Shown: positions 14,861 to 22,087 of the stretch, in pieces | How the letters are laid out: each line of letters begins with the position of its first letter | How positions within the stretch are numbered: the first letter of the stretch is position 1 | Assembly (NCBI GenBank): GCA_040905475.1 | Contig: JBBDRM010000130.1 | Coordinates: 1-34,909 of the forward strand | DNA: 34,909 nt | From: Actinomycetota bacterium | GTDB lineage: Bacteria > Actinomycetota > AC-67 | Direction of reading: 5' to 3' | Notes under the pieces: generated by a model | Told to the model about the DNA's origin: nothing | Databases searched by the model: none | The model's input: the letters and a program-made list of their open reading frames with translations, nothing else | Made by a program: the position numbers and the translations under genes

Positions 14861-15751
14861 ATGACCGCAGGCGCCGTCGCGCTCCGCTCCGCCGCCGCCC
14901 TGGTGCGGCCGCTCCCGCGCGCCGTTTTCCGGCTGACGGGGGAGCGTCCGCTCGCGTACTTGCAGGACGTGCTGGCGCAGGAGGTCGCCGGGCTCGTGCC
15001 CGGCCGGGGTGCGCTGGCCGTCGCGCTCTCGCCCAAGGGCCGCATCTCTGCGGAGGTGCGCGTGCTTCCGATGCTGGGCGGCGCGATCCTGCTCGACGCA
15101 GAGCCCGAGGCGCGCGCGGGCATCGAGGAGCGGATCGGCCGCCACGCGGGCCTCGCCGGTTGCGAGCTCGAGCCGATCGACGTGCCGGTCGCCGCCTTGC
15201 GAGGCCCGCTCGCCGACGAGGCGCTCGCCGCCGCCGGGATCCCGGTTCCCCACCGCGGAGAGGCGATGTTCGTCGAGCGCGACGGCTTCCTCGTCGTTCG
15301 GGTGGTGTGGGGTGTGCCCGGCGTCGATCTGTTCGGCGAGCCGCCGGCCGTAGACGCTCCCGCTGCATCCCTCGAGGAGCTCGACGTCGCTCGCGTCGAG
15401 GCCGGCCGTCCGCGCTTCGGGCGCGACGTGAGCGAGGAGGTGTTGGTCAACGAGACGCCTCTGCTCGATCACGCGGTCGCGTCGGACAAGGGCTGCTACC
15501 CCGGTCAGGAGTCGGTCGCGCGAGTGCGCAACCTCGGCGGGGTCCGCCGCGTGCTCCGAGGATTGCGCGCGGCCGGCGCGTTGCGTGAGGGAGCCGAGGT
15601 TCGCACGGACGCCGGGGTCGCCGGTGCGATCTCGAGCGCCGCACCGCTCCCGGACGGAGGCAGCGCCGCGATCGCGCTCCTTCGATCCGAGGTCGAGCCG
15701 GGCGACGACGTGGACGCGGACGGCGTGGCGGCGACCGTCACTGCGATCTGA
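14861..15751 (+). CDS. ygfZ: YgfZ/GcvT-like folate-binding protein
   Basis: 296 residues. The N-terminal half resembles the GcvT fold (FRLTGERPLAYLQDVLAQEV). The diagnostic motif KGCYPGQESVARVRNLG is present at about 211-227; it matches the K-G-C-Y-x-G-Q-E signature whose Cys is needed for YgfZ function. YgfZ (Iba57-type) proteins use a folate to help make or repair certain Fe-S enzymes. DETPLLDHAV-like NETPLLDHAV precedes the motif, as in relatives. The ATG at 14861 was preferred over an upstream in-frame ATG at 14828 because of the -10 element 7 bases before it. A strong hairpin follows the gene, making it a single-gene unit. Confidence 0.87.
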   Translation: MTAGAVALRSAAALVRPLPRAVFRLTGERPLAYLQDVLAQEVAGLVPGRGALAVALSPKGRISAEVRVLPMLGGAILLDAEPEARAGIEERIGRHAGLAGCELEPIDVPVAALRGPLADEALAAAGIPVPHRGEAMFVERDGFLVVRVVWGVPGVDLFGEPPAVDAPAASLEELDVARVEAGRPRFGRDVSEEVLVNETPLLDHAVASDKGCYPGQESVARVRNLGGVRRVLRGLRAAGALREGAEVRTDAGVAGAISSAAPLPDGGSAAIALLRSEVEPGDDVDADGVAATVTAI

Positions 15752-15760
15752 CGAAAGACC

Positions 15761-15793
15761 GGAAGGCGGCGACCGTCCCGGCCGCCGCCTTCC
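15761..15793 (+). terminator. 11-bp perfect hairpin after ygfZ-like gene
   Basis: GGAAGGCGGCG (15761-15771) and CGCCGCCTTCC (15783-15793) form a perfect GC-rich stem with an 11-base loop, starting 10 bases after the stop. The tail is TCCCGTG, so the U-tract is weak, as is common for actinobacterial terminators. Confidence 0.7.
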
Positions 15794-16006
15794 TCCCGTG
15801 TGGGGACGGGGATTCGTTCAAGCTCTGCGGGTGGCTCGAGGGCTGTGGCCGACGATACGCGCTTGGGATGGAGCGTCAATTCTGCGCAATACGAGAAGAA
15901 TGCGTCGGTCGCAGCCCGTTGTGCTTGCCCGGCTCATTCGTTATCCAATGGGCGTTCACGGATTGCGGATGCTTGACCCACGCGACGTGTCGAGGAGACT
16001 GAGCGG

Positions 16007-16579
16007 ATGCGGACGACGATGACATCGCGGCGCCGGGTCGTCGCGGGGATCTTTCTGGCCGCGATCGCCGCGATCGGGCTCGGTTTCTTCCTCACCCGGA
16101 ACGACGGGGGGAGTGCGGTGCTCGGCAGCAAGGTAACGCGGTGCCGGACTGCCGACGGAACGGACGTGAGCGGGGCTCGCCGCCTGACCGCTGAGAACGC
16201 ACCGTTGACCGTCACGGTGTCGGGTGGCCGGGTGACCGCCGTACTCGCGCCGGCGTCCAAGATCGAGCCCGGCTCGCCGAAGGAGCACCCCGCAGCGTCG
16301 TTCACGATCGGACGGCCGGAGATCTCCGCCGGCAAGCTCATCGCCGACGTCGCGATCCGTAACTTGACCGATTGCCCGGCGCAGATGGGTGGGGCGACAG
16401 CCGTCGCCTGGCGAAGCGGATCAGGCGCGGTCTCGTCCCCGATCCTCTTCGGCGCTTCGGATCGTGTCGTCGTTACTGCCGGGCAAGGCACGGACGGGAG
16501 CTTCTCGATGCAGATCGATGGAGACGGAACGTACGAGATCTCCGCTTCGACCGAGACGCAGTTCGGCCAGGTTCGCTAA
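16007..16579 (+). CDS. Membrane-anchored or secreted protein of unknown function
   Basis: 190 residues. A basic N-terminus (TSRRR) and a hydrophobic segment at about 11-29 form a signal anchor. The remainder is beta-rich and polar, with two Cys (46 and 123) that could form a disulfide outside the cell. I recognise no family. AGGAG at 15993-15997 lies 9 bases before the ATG and supports the start. The next gene begins 30 bases after the stop with its own -10 element, so this gene may be monocistronic. The preceding 255-base gap holds the ygfZ hairpin and no other gene. Confidence 0.7.
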   Translation: MRTTMTSRRRVVAGIFLAAIAAIGLGFFLTRNDGGSAVLGSKVTRCRTADGTDVSGARRLTAENAPLTVTVSGGRVTAVLAPASKIEPGSPKEHPAASFTIGRPEISAGKLIADVAIRNLTDCPAQMGGATAVAWRSGSGAVSSPILFGASDRVVVTAGQGTDGSFSMQIDGDGTYEISASTETQFGQVR

Positions 16580-16595
16580 CCCCCGCCCGGCGTTC

Positions 16596-16601
16596 TATCA
16601 T
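16596..16601 (+). promoter_or_regulatory. -10 element for leaderless acyl-CoA dehydrogenase operon
   Basis: TATCAT is followed by 8 bases and the ATG at 16610; no Shine-Dalgarno is visible. It would drive the four-gene lipid-catabolism operon. Confidence 0.5.
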
Positions 16602-16609
16602 CCGCGGAA

Positions 16610-17776
16610 ATGCCTGCCGCGGCACCCACGATCGTCTCCTCATTCTTCACCCCGGAGCATGACGCGCTCCGCGCTACCATCCGATCTTTCGTCGAGCGCG
16701 AGCTCCAGCCTCACGCAGAGGAATGGGAGCGCGAAGGCAACTTCCCCGACTGGGTCTTCACCAAGATGGGCGACGCGGGCCTACTGGGCCTTTCCTACCC
16801 CGAGGAGTACGGCGGTTCGGGCGGGGATCACATCTCGAGCCTCGTGCTGAAGGAAGAGATGGCGCGCTGCGGCTCCGGCGGCGTGGGGATGGCGGTGGCC
16901 GTGCAGACCGACATGGCGACGCCGCCGGTCTTGAAGTTCGGGACCGAGAAACAGAAGCAGGAGTGGCTGGTTCCGGCGATCAAGGGAACGAAGATCGCCT
17001 GTCTCGGCATCACCGAGCCGAACGCGGGATCGGACGTCGCCAACATCGAGACGACCGCGGTTCGCGACGGCTCCGACTGGGTCGTCAACGGCCTCAAGAT
17101 CTTCATCACGAACGGATGTCGCGCGCACTTCTGCACGCTCGTCGCGCGAACCGACAAGCCGAGCGGCTACCACGGCTTCAGCCTCTTCCTCGTTCCGACG
17201 GACACGCCGGGTTGGCAGGTGACACGCCGGCTCGACAAGCTCGGCATGCACTCGTCCGACACCGCCGAGATCGTGATGGAGGACATGCGCCTTCCGGCCG
17301 ACGCGCTGCTCGGCGAGGAGGGGAAGGGCTTCTACCAGATCATGTGGGAGCTGCAGGGCGAGCGTCTCGTCGCCGCGGCCGGAGCGGTGGCCGGCTCGCA
17401 GCTGTTGCTGGAACGGTGCATCCAGTACGCGAAGGAGCGCCACGCGTTCGGTCGCCCGATCGGAGCGAACCAGGTGATCGCCCACCGCCTCGCTGAGATG
17501 GCGACCGAGATCGAGGCAGCTCGCGCGCTGGTCTACGATGCGGTCTGGAAGTTCAACAAGGGCGAGTACCCGGTCAAAGAGACCACGATGTGCAAGCTCT
17601 ACACGGGTCTGGTCATCAACCGCGTCACGAACAGCGCGATGCAGATCTTCGGCGGCGCGGCGTACCTGATGGACGTGCCGATCCAGCGCGCCTGGCGCGA
17701 CTCGCGACTGATCCGGATCGGCGGCGGCGCAGACGAGGTCATGCGCGAGATCCTGGCCAAGATGCGAGGACTCTGA
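16610..17776 (+). CDS. Acyl-CoA dehydrogenase (first of an adjacent pair)
   Basis: 388 residues. Conserved blocks are YGGSGGD (67-73), LGITEPNAGSD (132-142), WVVNGLKIFITNG (157-169), the R-x-A-F-G motif near 277-281, QIFGGAAYLMD (345-355) and RIGGGADEVMRE. The MCAD-position Glu is Gly372; the alternative base Glu251 is in LQGERLVAAAG. This predicts a dehydrogenase of the IVD/LCAD class. It overlaps the next dehydrogenase gene by one base (TGATG), and four genes run without gaps. Substrate pairs such as branched or long-chain acyl-CoAs are plausible; the two enzymes could also form a heteromer, as steroid-degrading FadE pairs do in mycobacteria, though both here keep full-length domains. Confidence 0.92.
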   Translation: MPAAAPTIVSSFFTPEHDALRATIRSFVERELQPHAEEWEREGNFPDWVFTKMGDAGLLGLSYPEEYGGSGGDHISSLVLKEEMARCGSGGVGMAVAVQTDMATPPVLKFGTEKQKQEWLVPAIKGTKIACLGITEPNAGSDVANIETTAVRDGSDWVVNGLKIFITNGCRAHFCTLVARTDKPSGYHGFSLFLVPTDTPGWQVTRRLDKLGMHSSDTAEIVMEDMRLPADALLGEEGKGFYQIMWELQGERLVAAAGAVAGSQLLLERCIQYAKERHAFGRPIGANQVIAHRLAEMATEIEAARALVYDAVWKFNKGEYPVKETTMCKLYTGLVINRVTNSAMQIFGGAAYLMDVPIQRAWRDSRLIRIGGGADEVMREILAKMRGL

Positions 17777-18924
17777 TGGCCGACACGCGCTACGAGTTGT
17801 TCACGGAGGAGCACGACGCGCTCCGGGCTTCCGTGCGCGACTTCGTCGGCCGCGAGATCCGGCCCAACGTCGAGGAGTGGGAGGCGCAGCGCGACTTCCC
17901 GCGCTCGCTCTACGAGCGCGTCGGGGAGCTCGGACTCTTCGGCCTCAAGTACGAGGAGGAGTACGGCGGCTCCGGGCCCGACCTGATCGCCGACGCCGTT
18001 GTGACCGAGGAATTCACGCTGTGCGGCGCCGGCGGGGTAGCGGCCGGTCTCGGCGCGCACAAGGACCTCGGGTCCTACTACGTCTACCGGTTCGGGAACA
18101 ACGATCAGCGTAAGGAATGGCTGGTCCCCTCGATCCGCGGCGAGCTGATCTCCGCGCTGGCGGTGACCGAGCCCGGCGCCGGATCGGACGTCGCGTCGAT
18201 CGTCACGCGCGCCGTCAAGGACGGCGACTCGTACATCCTGAACGGCCAGAAAGCGTTCATAACCAACGGGTCCAAGGCCGACTACGTGGTCGTCGCCGTC
18301 CGGACCGGCGGCGAGGGATACTCCGGGATCTCGCTGATCGTCGTCGACAAGGACACGCCCGGCTTCCGAACCAACCGCATGCAGACCGTCGGATGGTGGA
18401 CCTCGCACACCGGCGAGCTCTTCTTCGACGACTGCCGCGTCCCCGCGGAAAACCTGCTCGGCGAGGAGGGCCAGGGCTTCGTCTACATCATGAAGAACTT
18501 CCAGTGGGAGCGGGTCGTCATGGCGCTCGGCGCCGTCGCCGCCGCGGAGAAGACGCTCGAGCTCGGCATCGAGTACGGCAAGGAGCGCAAGGCGTTCGGC
18601 CGTCCGATCGCCAAGTTCCAGGTGTGGCGCCATCGGTTCGCCGACCTCGAGACCGAGATCCATGCCGCGCGCTGCCTGACCTACCACGCGCTCCGCAAGA
18701 TGATGGCCGGCGAGGACGCATTGCGCGAAGTGTCGATGGCGAAGTGGCTCGCCTGCGAACTGGACTGGAAGGTTGCCGACGAGGTGCTCCAGATCCACGG
18801 CGGATACGGCTACATGATGGAGTTCCCGATCCAACGCGCGTGGCGCGACTCGCGCCTCGGCCCGATCGGCGGCGGCACGACCGAGATCATGAAAGAGATC
18901 ATCTCGAAGACCTACGGCCTATGA
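17776..18924 (+). CDS. Acyl-CoA dehydrogenase (second of the pair)
   Basis: 382 residues. Blocks are YGGSGPD (63-69), LAVTEPGAGSD (128-138), YILNGQKAFITNG (153-165), RKAFGRPI (271-278), QIHGGYGYMMEFP (339-351) and PIGGGTTEIMKE. As in the two other dehydrogenases of this window, the MCAD-type Glu is Gly (Gly366), and the candidate base is Glu245 in FQWERVVMALG. It starts one base inside the previous stop, and its own stop overlaps the VOC gene (ATGA). It is about as similar to its upstream neighbour as expected for different substrate subfamilies and is not a recent duplicate. Confidence 0.92.
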   Translation: MADTRYELFTEEHDALRASVRDFVGREIRPNVEEWEAQRDFPRSLYERVGELGLFGLKYEEEYGGSGPDLIADAVVTEEFTLCGAGGVAAGLGAHKDLGSYYVYRFGNNDQRKEWLVPSIRGELISALAVTEPGAGSDVASIVTRAVKDGDSYILNGQKAFITNGSKADYVVVAVRTGGEGYSGISLIVVDKDTPGFRTNRMQTVGWWTSHTGELFFDDCRVPAENLLGEEGQGFVYIMKNFQWERVVMALGAVAAAEKTLELGIEYGKERKAFGRPIAKFQVWRHRFADLETEIHAARCLTYHALRKMMAGEDALREVSMAKWLACELDWKVADEVLQIHGGYGYMMEFPIQRAWRDSRLGPIGGGTTEIMKEIISKTYGL

Positions 18925-19262
18925 CCATCCACATCGTCCTCGACTGCGCCGACCCGGAAAAGCTCGGTGAGTTCTGGTCGAAGGCCCTCGGCTACACGGT
19001 CTCCGGTTACGCCGAGCAGTGGGGGATGCTCAAAGGACCCAACGACGGTGAGGTCCTCCTCCTCCAGCGCGTTCCGGAACGGAAGGCCGGAAAGAACCGC
19101 ATGCACATCGACATCATCGCCTCCGACATCGAAGCGAAGGCGAAGGAGCTGGAGGCCCTGGGTGCCGAGCGCCTCGGCGACGCGCCGGCCGGCCAGTTCG
19201 GCATGACCTGGATCACGATGGCCGATCCCGAAGGCAACGAGTTCTGCGTCTGTCAGGAGTGA
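18921..19262 (+). CDS. VOC (glyoxalase-like) family protein
   Basis: 113 residues: one vicinal-oxygen-chelate module. IHIVLDCADPEKLGEFWSKALGY at the start and MADPEGNEFCVC at the end are typical of the Glyoxalase_6-like group, whose members are mostly uncharacterised. Possible metal ligands are His4, the His in MHIDI and the C-terminal Glu of GNEF. It is translationally coupled to the dehydrogenase (ATGA) and followed by the lipase, so a role on a fatty-acid-derived or reactive carbonyl intermediate is inferred from position only. Confidence 0.82.
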   Translation: MTIHIVLDCADPEKLGEFWSKALGYTVSGYAEQWGMLKGPNDGEVLLLQRVPERKAGKNRMHIDIIASDIEAKAKELEALGAERLGDAPAGQFGMTWITMADPEGNEFCVCQE

Positions 19263-19264
19263 GC

Positions 19265-20020
19265 ATGATCCCCCCGGTCACGACGAAGCAGCCCGACGGC
19301 AAAGCGGCCGGCACCGTCCTCATCGTGCACGGCCTCGCCGAGCATCGCGGCCGGTACGCGTACGTGCAGCAGAAGCTCGCCGACGCCGGGTACGTGTCGC
19401 ACGCCATCGACCTTCGCGGCCACGGCGAAGCCGAGGGCTTCCCCGGCAAGATCGGCTCGCCGGACGAATGGCTCGACGACGTCGAGGCAGGGATCTCGTT
19501 GGCGACCGGAGACGGCCCGCTGTTCCTATTGGCTCACTCCATGGGGACGCTTCCGGCACTCGCGTATCTCGGCGAGCGGAACCAGGGTGGCATCCGCGGT
19601 GTCGTGCTGTCCGCGTGTCCGATCTCGCCGGGGCAAGCGACGCTCGATTCGCTGGCCGACCCCGAGGCCCCCGGCATCCCCCCGGAGACCGTATCCCGCG
19701 ACCCCGAGGTGGTGCGCGCCTACGCCGAAGACCCACTCGTCTTCAACGCGAACGTTCCGCCGGAGTGCACCGCGGCCGTCATGCTCGTCTCGCAGCGCGC
19801 TTACGCCGCGGCGGGCGTCGTCAACGTGCCCGCGCTGCTCGTCCACGGCGGCGACGATCCGATCGCCGACGCATCCGGCTCGCAGGATCTGCTCGATGTC
19901 CTTGCGAGCGACGACAAGAGATTGAAGATCTACGACGGGCTGTTCCACGAGGTCTTCAACGAACCCGAGCGCGACGAAGTGCTCGGCGACGTCGTCGACT
20001 GGCTCGACGCGCATCGCTGA
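19265..20020 (+). CDS. Monoacylglycerol-lipase-like alpha/beta hydrolase
   Basis: 251 residues. VHGLAEHRGRY (21-31), AIDLRGHGEAEG (47-58), nucleophile in AHSMGTLPA (Ser92), acid in HGGDDPIAD (Asp198 likely), and His228 in LFHEVFNEPERDEVL, a phrase diagnostic of the monoacylglycerol lipase/lysophospholipase (serine aminopeptidase S33-like) group. It probably frees fatty acids that the dehydrogenases in the same operon oxidise. AGGAG at 19255-19259 lies 5 bases before the ATG at 19265. A GTG at 19259 overlapping the previous stop is the alternative, adding two residues. Confidence 0.88.
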   Translation: MIPPVTTKQPDGKAAGTVLIVHGLAEHRGRYAYVQQKLADAGYVSHAIDLRGHGEAEGFPGKIGSPDEWLDDVEAGISLATGDGPLFLLAHSMGTLPALAYLGERNQGGIRGVVLSACPISPGQATLDSLADPEAPGIPPETVSRDPEVVRAYAEDPLVFNANVPPECTAAVMLVSQRAYAAAGVVNVPALLVHGGDDPIADASGSQDLLDVLASDDKRLKIYDGLFHEVFNEPERDEVLGDVVDWLDAHR

Positions 20021-20093
20021 TCACGAAGATTGTCCGGCTTCGACCGCTCTCGGATTCCCATGGAGATGGCGTCCGCGCGAGGAGGGGCCTAGC

Positions 20094-20609
20094 ATGATGG
20101 CGATGCAGAACGGGAACCGCCGGTCCGACCGGATCCTCGACCCCTCGTATCTGGAGGGCCTCGACGGCCTCGACGAGGAGCGCCTCCGCGCCATGCGCGA
20201 GGAGTGCGAGGAAGAGGAAGGCGTCCTCTCCTACGAACGGAGCCTGATCCACAGCCGGCTCTCGATCCTGGGGGCCGAGCAAGCCCGGAGGGCGGACGGC
20301 GGCCCTTCGGGATCCTTGGTCGACCGCCTCCCGGAGATCCTCGCCGGCCACGGGCCGGCGAGCCATCGCGGATCCTTCCCGAAGCTGGAAGCGCCGGCCA
20401 TGTACGAGACGCCCCGACGCCGAGTCGAGAAACTCGTCAACGATGACACGCTGGCGCGTTTGCCCGAGCTGCCCGATGAAGAACTTCGGTCGATCATCGA
20501 CACGCTCGAGGCGACCGAGAGTGAGGTTTCTGCGGCACGGCACTCCATCCAAGTCGTGCTCGACAGGCTCATCGAAGAGCTCGGTCGTCGCCTCGCTCCG
20601 CGTACGTAG
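20094..20609 (+). CDS. rsiG: RsiG-like c-di-GMP-binding anti-sigma factor
   Basis: 171 residues, two long helices joined by a linker. The start RRSDRILDPSYLEGLDGLDEE matches the RsiG family. RsiG binds c-di-GMP through an antiparallel helix pair, each helix carrying E-x3-S-x2-R-x3-Q-x3-D, and then holds the sigma factor WhiG. The second helix has an exact copy: Glu142, Ser146, Arg149, Gln153, Asp157. The first helix has a degenerate copy in which the last two positions are changed: Glu42, Ser46, Arg49, His53, Ser57. This suggests altered ligand stoichiometry or a homodimer, as described for the single-motif Rubrobacter protein. GGAGG at 20081-20085 supports the ATG at 20094. The target sigma factor is not in the window. 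c-di-GMP-related genes follow downstream. Confidence 0.8.
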   Translation: MMAMQNGNRRSDRILDPSYLEGLDGLDEERLRAMREECEEEEGVLSYERSLIHSRLSILGAEQARRADGGPSGSLVDRLPEILAGHGPASHRGSFPKLEAPAMYETPRRRVEKLVNDDTLARLPELPDEELRSIIDTLEATESEVSAARHSIQVVLDRLIEELGRRLAPRT

Positions 20610-20742
20610 CCCGCGCATCCCGGGCGAACCGTTCCAGACCCCGGCGAATTCCAGGGTCACCGGTTCCTAGCCGGTACGTACTTCGGATCTCCTCCGGAAT
20701 GACTATGGACGGTCTAGCGCGTCCGGTTGCATAGATATCCCC

Positions 20743-21138
20743 ATGGCAATCTCCGCGGCCCGCGGATCCTCGCACAGGACCCGGGTGATGATCGTGGACG
20801 ACGATCCCTTGATCCGTGATGTCGTGCGCGCGGTTCTGGAGGACGGCTCGTACGAGCTGGAGGAAGCTGGTTCCGGTGAGGAAGCCCTCCGGCTCGCCGA
20901 ACAACGTCCGCCCGACGTCGTGCTGCTCGATGTGATGATGCCGGGGATGGACGGCTTCGAGGTCGCCGAGCGGATCAAGGGCGATCCGAAGCTCAAGGCC
21001 GCGCTCATCGTGATGCTGACGGCGAAGGACGCGCCCGAGGATCGTCGCCGCGGGATGAAGTGCGGTGCGGACATGTACTTCACGAAACCGTTCAGCCCTC
21101 TCGAGTTACTGACGACCCTCAACGGAGCACTGCGATGA
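20743..21138 (+). CDS. Stand-alone response-regulator receiver domain
   Basis: 131 residues, receiver only. Acidic pocket Asp19/Asp20/Asp21 (VMIVDDDPL), phosphoacceptor Asp63 (VVLLDVMMPGMDG), switch Thr93 (VMLTAKD) and Lys115 (FTKPFSP). The site is complete, so phosphorylation by an unlinked histidine kinase is expected. The 14-residue N-terminal extension is not part of the fold. The stop overlaps the HD-GYP gene (ATGA), so the receiver probably works as a separate subunit for that enzyme, equivalent to fused REC-HD-GYP (RpfG-like) proteins. ATAGAT at 20731-20736, ending 6 bases before the ATG, may be a leaderless -10 box. Confidence 0.9.
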   Translation: MAISAARGSSHRTRVMIVDDDPLIRDVVRAVLEDGSYELEEAGSGEEALRLAEQRPPDVVLLDVMMPGMDGFEVAERIKGDPKLKAALIVMLTAKDAPEDRRRGMKCGADMYFTKPFSPLELLTTLNGALR

Positions 21139-21890
21139 GCCAGGAGATCGCCACCGGGTCGACCGATCCGGTGGAAGAGCACCGTCTGCGCGAGCAGCTT
21201 CTCGCCTTCGCGCGCGACATCAACGAGGTGTACCGCCGCGAACGCGCGCGGACGGCGGAGCTCGAGCAAGCGCTCGAAGAGCTCGAAGAGTCCTATCTTG
21301 CAACCGTAAAGACGCTCGCGTTCGTGGTCGAAGCGAAGGACGTTCATACGCGCTCCCACCTCGATCGCGCCCACGACTACGCGGTGGCGCTCGCGTCCCG
21401 CGTCGCCCCAGAGCTCGCCTCCGATCAGACGCTGCGTTACGGGTTCTTCCTGCACGACATCGGCAAGATCGGGATCCCCGAACGGATCCTTTCCAAGCCC
21501 GGTCCGCTCACCGACGACGAGTGGGCGATCATGCGGACCCATCCGGTGCTCGGCGCGCAGATCCTTTCTCCGGTCAAGTTCCTGATCCCGGCGCTGCCGA
21601 TCGTCGAGGCCCACCACGAGAAGTGGGACGGCTCCGGGTACCCGCGCGGGCTCCGCGGCGAGCAGATCCCTCTCGGAGCGAGGATCTTCGCGCTCGTGGA
21701 CGCGTTCGACGCGATGACGTCCGACCGGCCCTACCGCCGGGCTCTCTCCTTCGAGCAGGCCCTCGATCAGATCAGCTCGTGTGCCGGCACACACTTCGAC
21801 CCCGAGGTCGTTCGCTCGTTCGTCGAGCTCTGTGAAGACGCAGAGAAGGGTCGCCTCTTCTCCGGCGAAGGCGCTCGGCACGTGAGCTGA
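21135..21890 (+). CDS. HD-GYP domain c-di-GMP phosphodiesterase
   Basis: 251 residues. A coiled coil at about 15-58 (HRLREQLLAFARDINEVYRR and following Glu-rich helix) leads into the HD-GYP domain (about 60-240). Metal ligands and signature: His71 and His75 (VHTRSHLDR), FLHDIGKIGIP with His107/Asp108, THPVLG, HH at 160-161, and DGSGYPRGL with GYP at 168-170. The family hydrolyses c-di-GMP to pGpG or GMP. All core residues are present, so activity is expected. It overlaps the receiver gene by 4 bases; the N-terminal coiled coil could bind the receiver. An RsiG-like c-di-GMP sensor lies 525 bases upstream. Confidence 0.92.
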   Translation: MSQEIATGSTDPVEEHRLREQLLAFARDINEVYRRERARTAELEQALEELEESYLATVKTLAFVVEAKDVHTRSHLDRAHDYAVALASRVAPELASDQTLRYGFFLHDIGKIGIPERILSKPGPLTDDEWAIMRTHPVLGAQILSPVKFLIPALPIVEAHHEKWDGSGYPRGLRGEQIPLGARIFALVDAFDAMTSDRPYRRALSFEQALDQISSCAGTHFDPEVVRSFVELCEDAEKGRLFSGEGARHVS

Positions 21891-21993
21891 CGATCCACTT
21901 CGCTCGAACTGGACCAACGTCTCGTTCGCGGAACATCGCGTGTGCGTCTTCGATGACCACATGCGCGGGACGCAAGTCCAAAGCTTCGGAAAC

Positions 21994-22021
21994 CTTGAGG
22001 TTGACCGGATCGCGCCTCAAG
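21994..22021. promoter_or_regulatory. 7-bp inverted repeat upstream of the first G8/CEMIP-like gene
   Basis: CTTGAGG (21994-22000) and CCTCAAG (22015-22021) enclose 14 bases that begin with TTGACC, a possible -35 box. It lies 67 bases before the chosen start. The remaining 21891-22087 gap shows no gene. Confidence 0.35.
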
Positions 22022-22087
22022 ACGCGACTACGTATTCCGATTCCTTAGATCGAGTTCGGTGACGCAGCCGAGTTGATGGGGGCAACG

